Shown piece by piece: positions 63,691-64,000 of a stretch of DNA of 64,000 nucleotides. This DNA comes from Candidatus Hydrogenedentota bacterium. GTDB taxonomy: Bacteria; Hydrogenedentota; Hydrogenedentia; Hydrogenedentales; CAITNO01. The translations under genes were made by a program, and so were the position numbers. Position 1 is the first letter of the stretch. The number at the start of each line of letters is the position of its first letter. The stretch is taken from assembly GCA_018056705.1 (NCBI GenBank), contig JAGPFE010000008.1:1-64000 (forward strand), read 5' to 3'. The notes beneath the pieces were generated by a model. It had not been told where the DNA came from. It saw only the letters and a list, made by a program, of their open reading frames with translations, and did no database searches.

Positions 63691-64000
63691 ATGCTGGATG
63701 CCACAATCATCGCGCTCTACCTTGCCGTGATGCTGGGCGTGGGGTTCATGGTGTCCCGCCGCGGGGGAGAAGATGACTTTTTTCTCGCGGGCCGCGCCAT
63801 GCCTTCCTGGGCTGTATCGCTTTCCGTGGTGGCCACCGCCCTGAGCGCGGCCACTTTCGTGGGGGTGCCGCAACTGGCCCTGACGGGGAATCTCAGTTAC
63901 CTGGCCACGTATATCGGCGCGCTGATTGCCACGGCGCTGATCGCCCTGTGGTTCGTGCCGGCCCTGTACCGCGAGGGTACCCTGACCATTTACGGCATGC
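63691..64000 (+). CDS. Sodium:solute symporter (SSS family), 3' end outside window
   Basis: The first 103 residues are visible. A first span (DATIIALYLAVMLGVGFMVSRR) is followed by the SSS signature DDFFLAGRAMPSWAVSLSVVATALSAATFVGVPQLA and a third hydrophobic stretch. These are inner-membrane carriers using sodium to bring in sugars, amino acids or vitamins. ATG 63691 has a weak ribosome site (CAGGAT). It starts 61 bases after lplA; whether it belongs to the gcv operon is unclear. Substrate cannot be told from this part. Confidence 0.85.
   Translation, partial: MLDATIIALYLAVMLGVGFMVSRRGGEDDFFLAGRAMPSWAVSLSVVATALSAATFVGVPQLALTGNLSYLATYIGALIATALIALWFVPALYREGTLTIYGM

Overview
The window reads as a chromosomal segment of a G+C-rich, Gram-negative (two-membrane) bacterium. 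Evidence for an outer membrane: a secretin, a Kdo transferase (WaaA/KdtA), a LolA-like periplasmic protein and a beta-barrel protein ending in Phe. Several very large secreted or surface proteins (3712, 977, 833 and 686 residues) carry PKD, IPT/TIG-like, PASTA, EF-hand and carboxypeptidase-regulatory-like repeats. Two of them end in a similar Cys / Gly-Asp / hydrophobic / Arg tail. This mix fits little-cultured phyla such as Hydrogenedentota or the wider PVC neighbourhood, but the placement is inference; no rRNA or other strict marker is present. I saw no tRNA, rRNA, CRISPR array, insertion sequence or prophage.

Layout. 1-8.4 kb: 3' part of a secretin gene with Gly-rich 21-bp repeats; waaA; a translationally coupled carbohydrate-type ABC importer (two permeases and a lipoprotein binding protein, no ATPase); a YfhO-like membrane protein with a 72-bp in-frame duplication. 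8.4-14.1 kb: a small zinc-ribbon protein, then a Gld-type ABC transporter operon (ATPase, permease, auxiliary component, DUF4340 protein). 14.1-28.0 kb: a consensus sigma70 promoter and structured leader before an 11-kb gene for a duplicated PKD protein, then a fused secreted protein with a degenerate matrixin site. 28.0-34.2 kb: a 2Fe-2S ferredoxin, an MFS transporter, the agmatine-to-putrescine pair aguB-aguA, and a convergent U32 family gene. 34.3-43.7 kb: a PASTA/EF-hand protein with a strong bidirectional terminator, a sugar-nucleotide epimerase, a HEAT-repeat protein, acylphosphatase, a DUF2325-like protein, a response regulator with a degenerate GGDEF domain, and a glycerol-1-phosphate dehydrogenase gene interrupted by one in-frame TAA.

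43.7-52.5 kb: an envelope module of a DUF4097-like protein, ECF sigma factor and likely anti-sigma factor with overlapping genes, then a large carboxypeptidase-regulatory-like protein and two ABC transporters in an overlapping ATPase-permease-ATPase-permease array. 52.6-58.4 kb: an RND/MMPL exporter, LolA-like protein and outer-membrane barrel protein, and a 58-residue membrane protein ending in a terminator hairpin. 58.4-63.6 kb: the glycine cleavage operon gcvT-gcvH-gcvPA-gcvPB plus a lipoate-protein ligase gene. Its leader carries a clear ZTP (pfl) riboswitch. The last strand of the riboswitch is an exact 8-nt complement of the gcvT Shine-Dalgarno region. The window ends inside a sodium:solute symporter gene.

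The most notable items are the riboswitch with its readable anti-SD platform, the shared C-terminal tails, the pseudo-protease fusion, the duplicated giant protein and the interrupted dehydrogenase gene. Genes are packed closely, many with ATGA start/stop overlaps. The only gaps over about 200 bases are 8607-8902, 14059-14287, 40963-41196 and 58370-58602, each described below.
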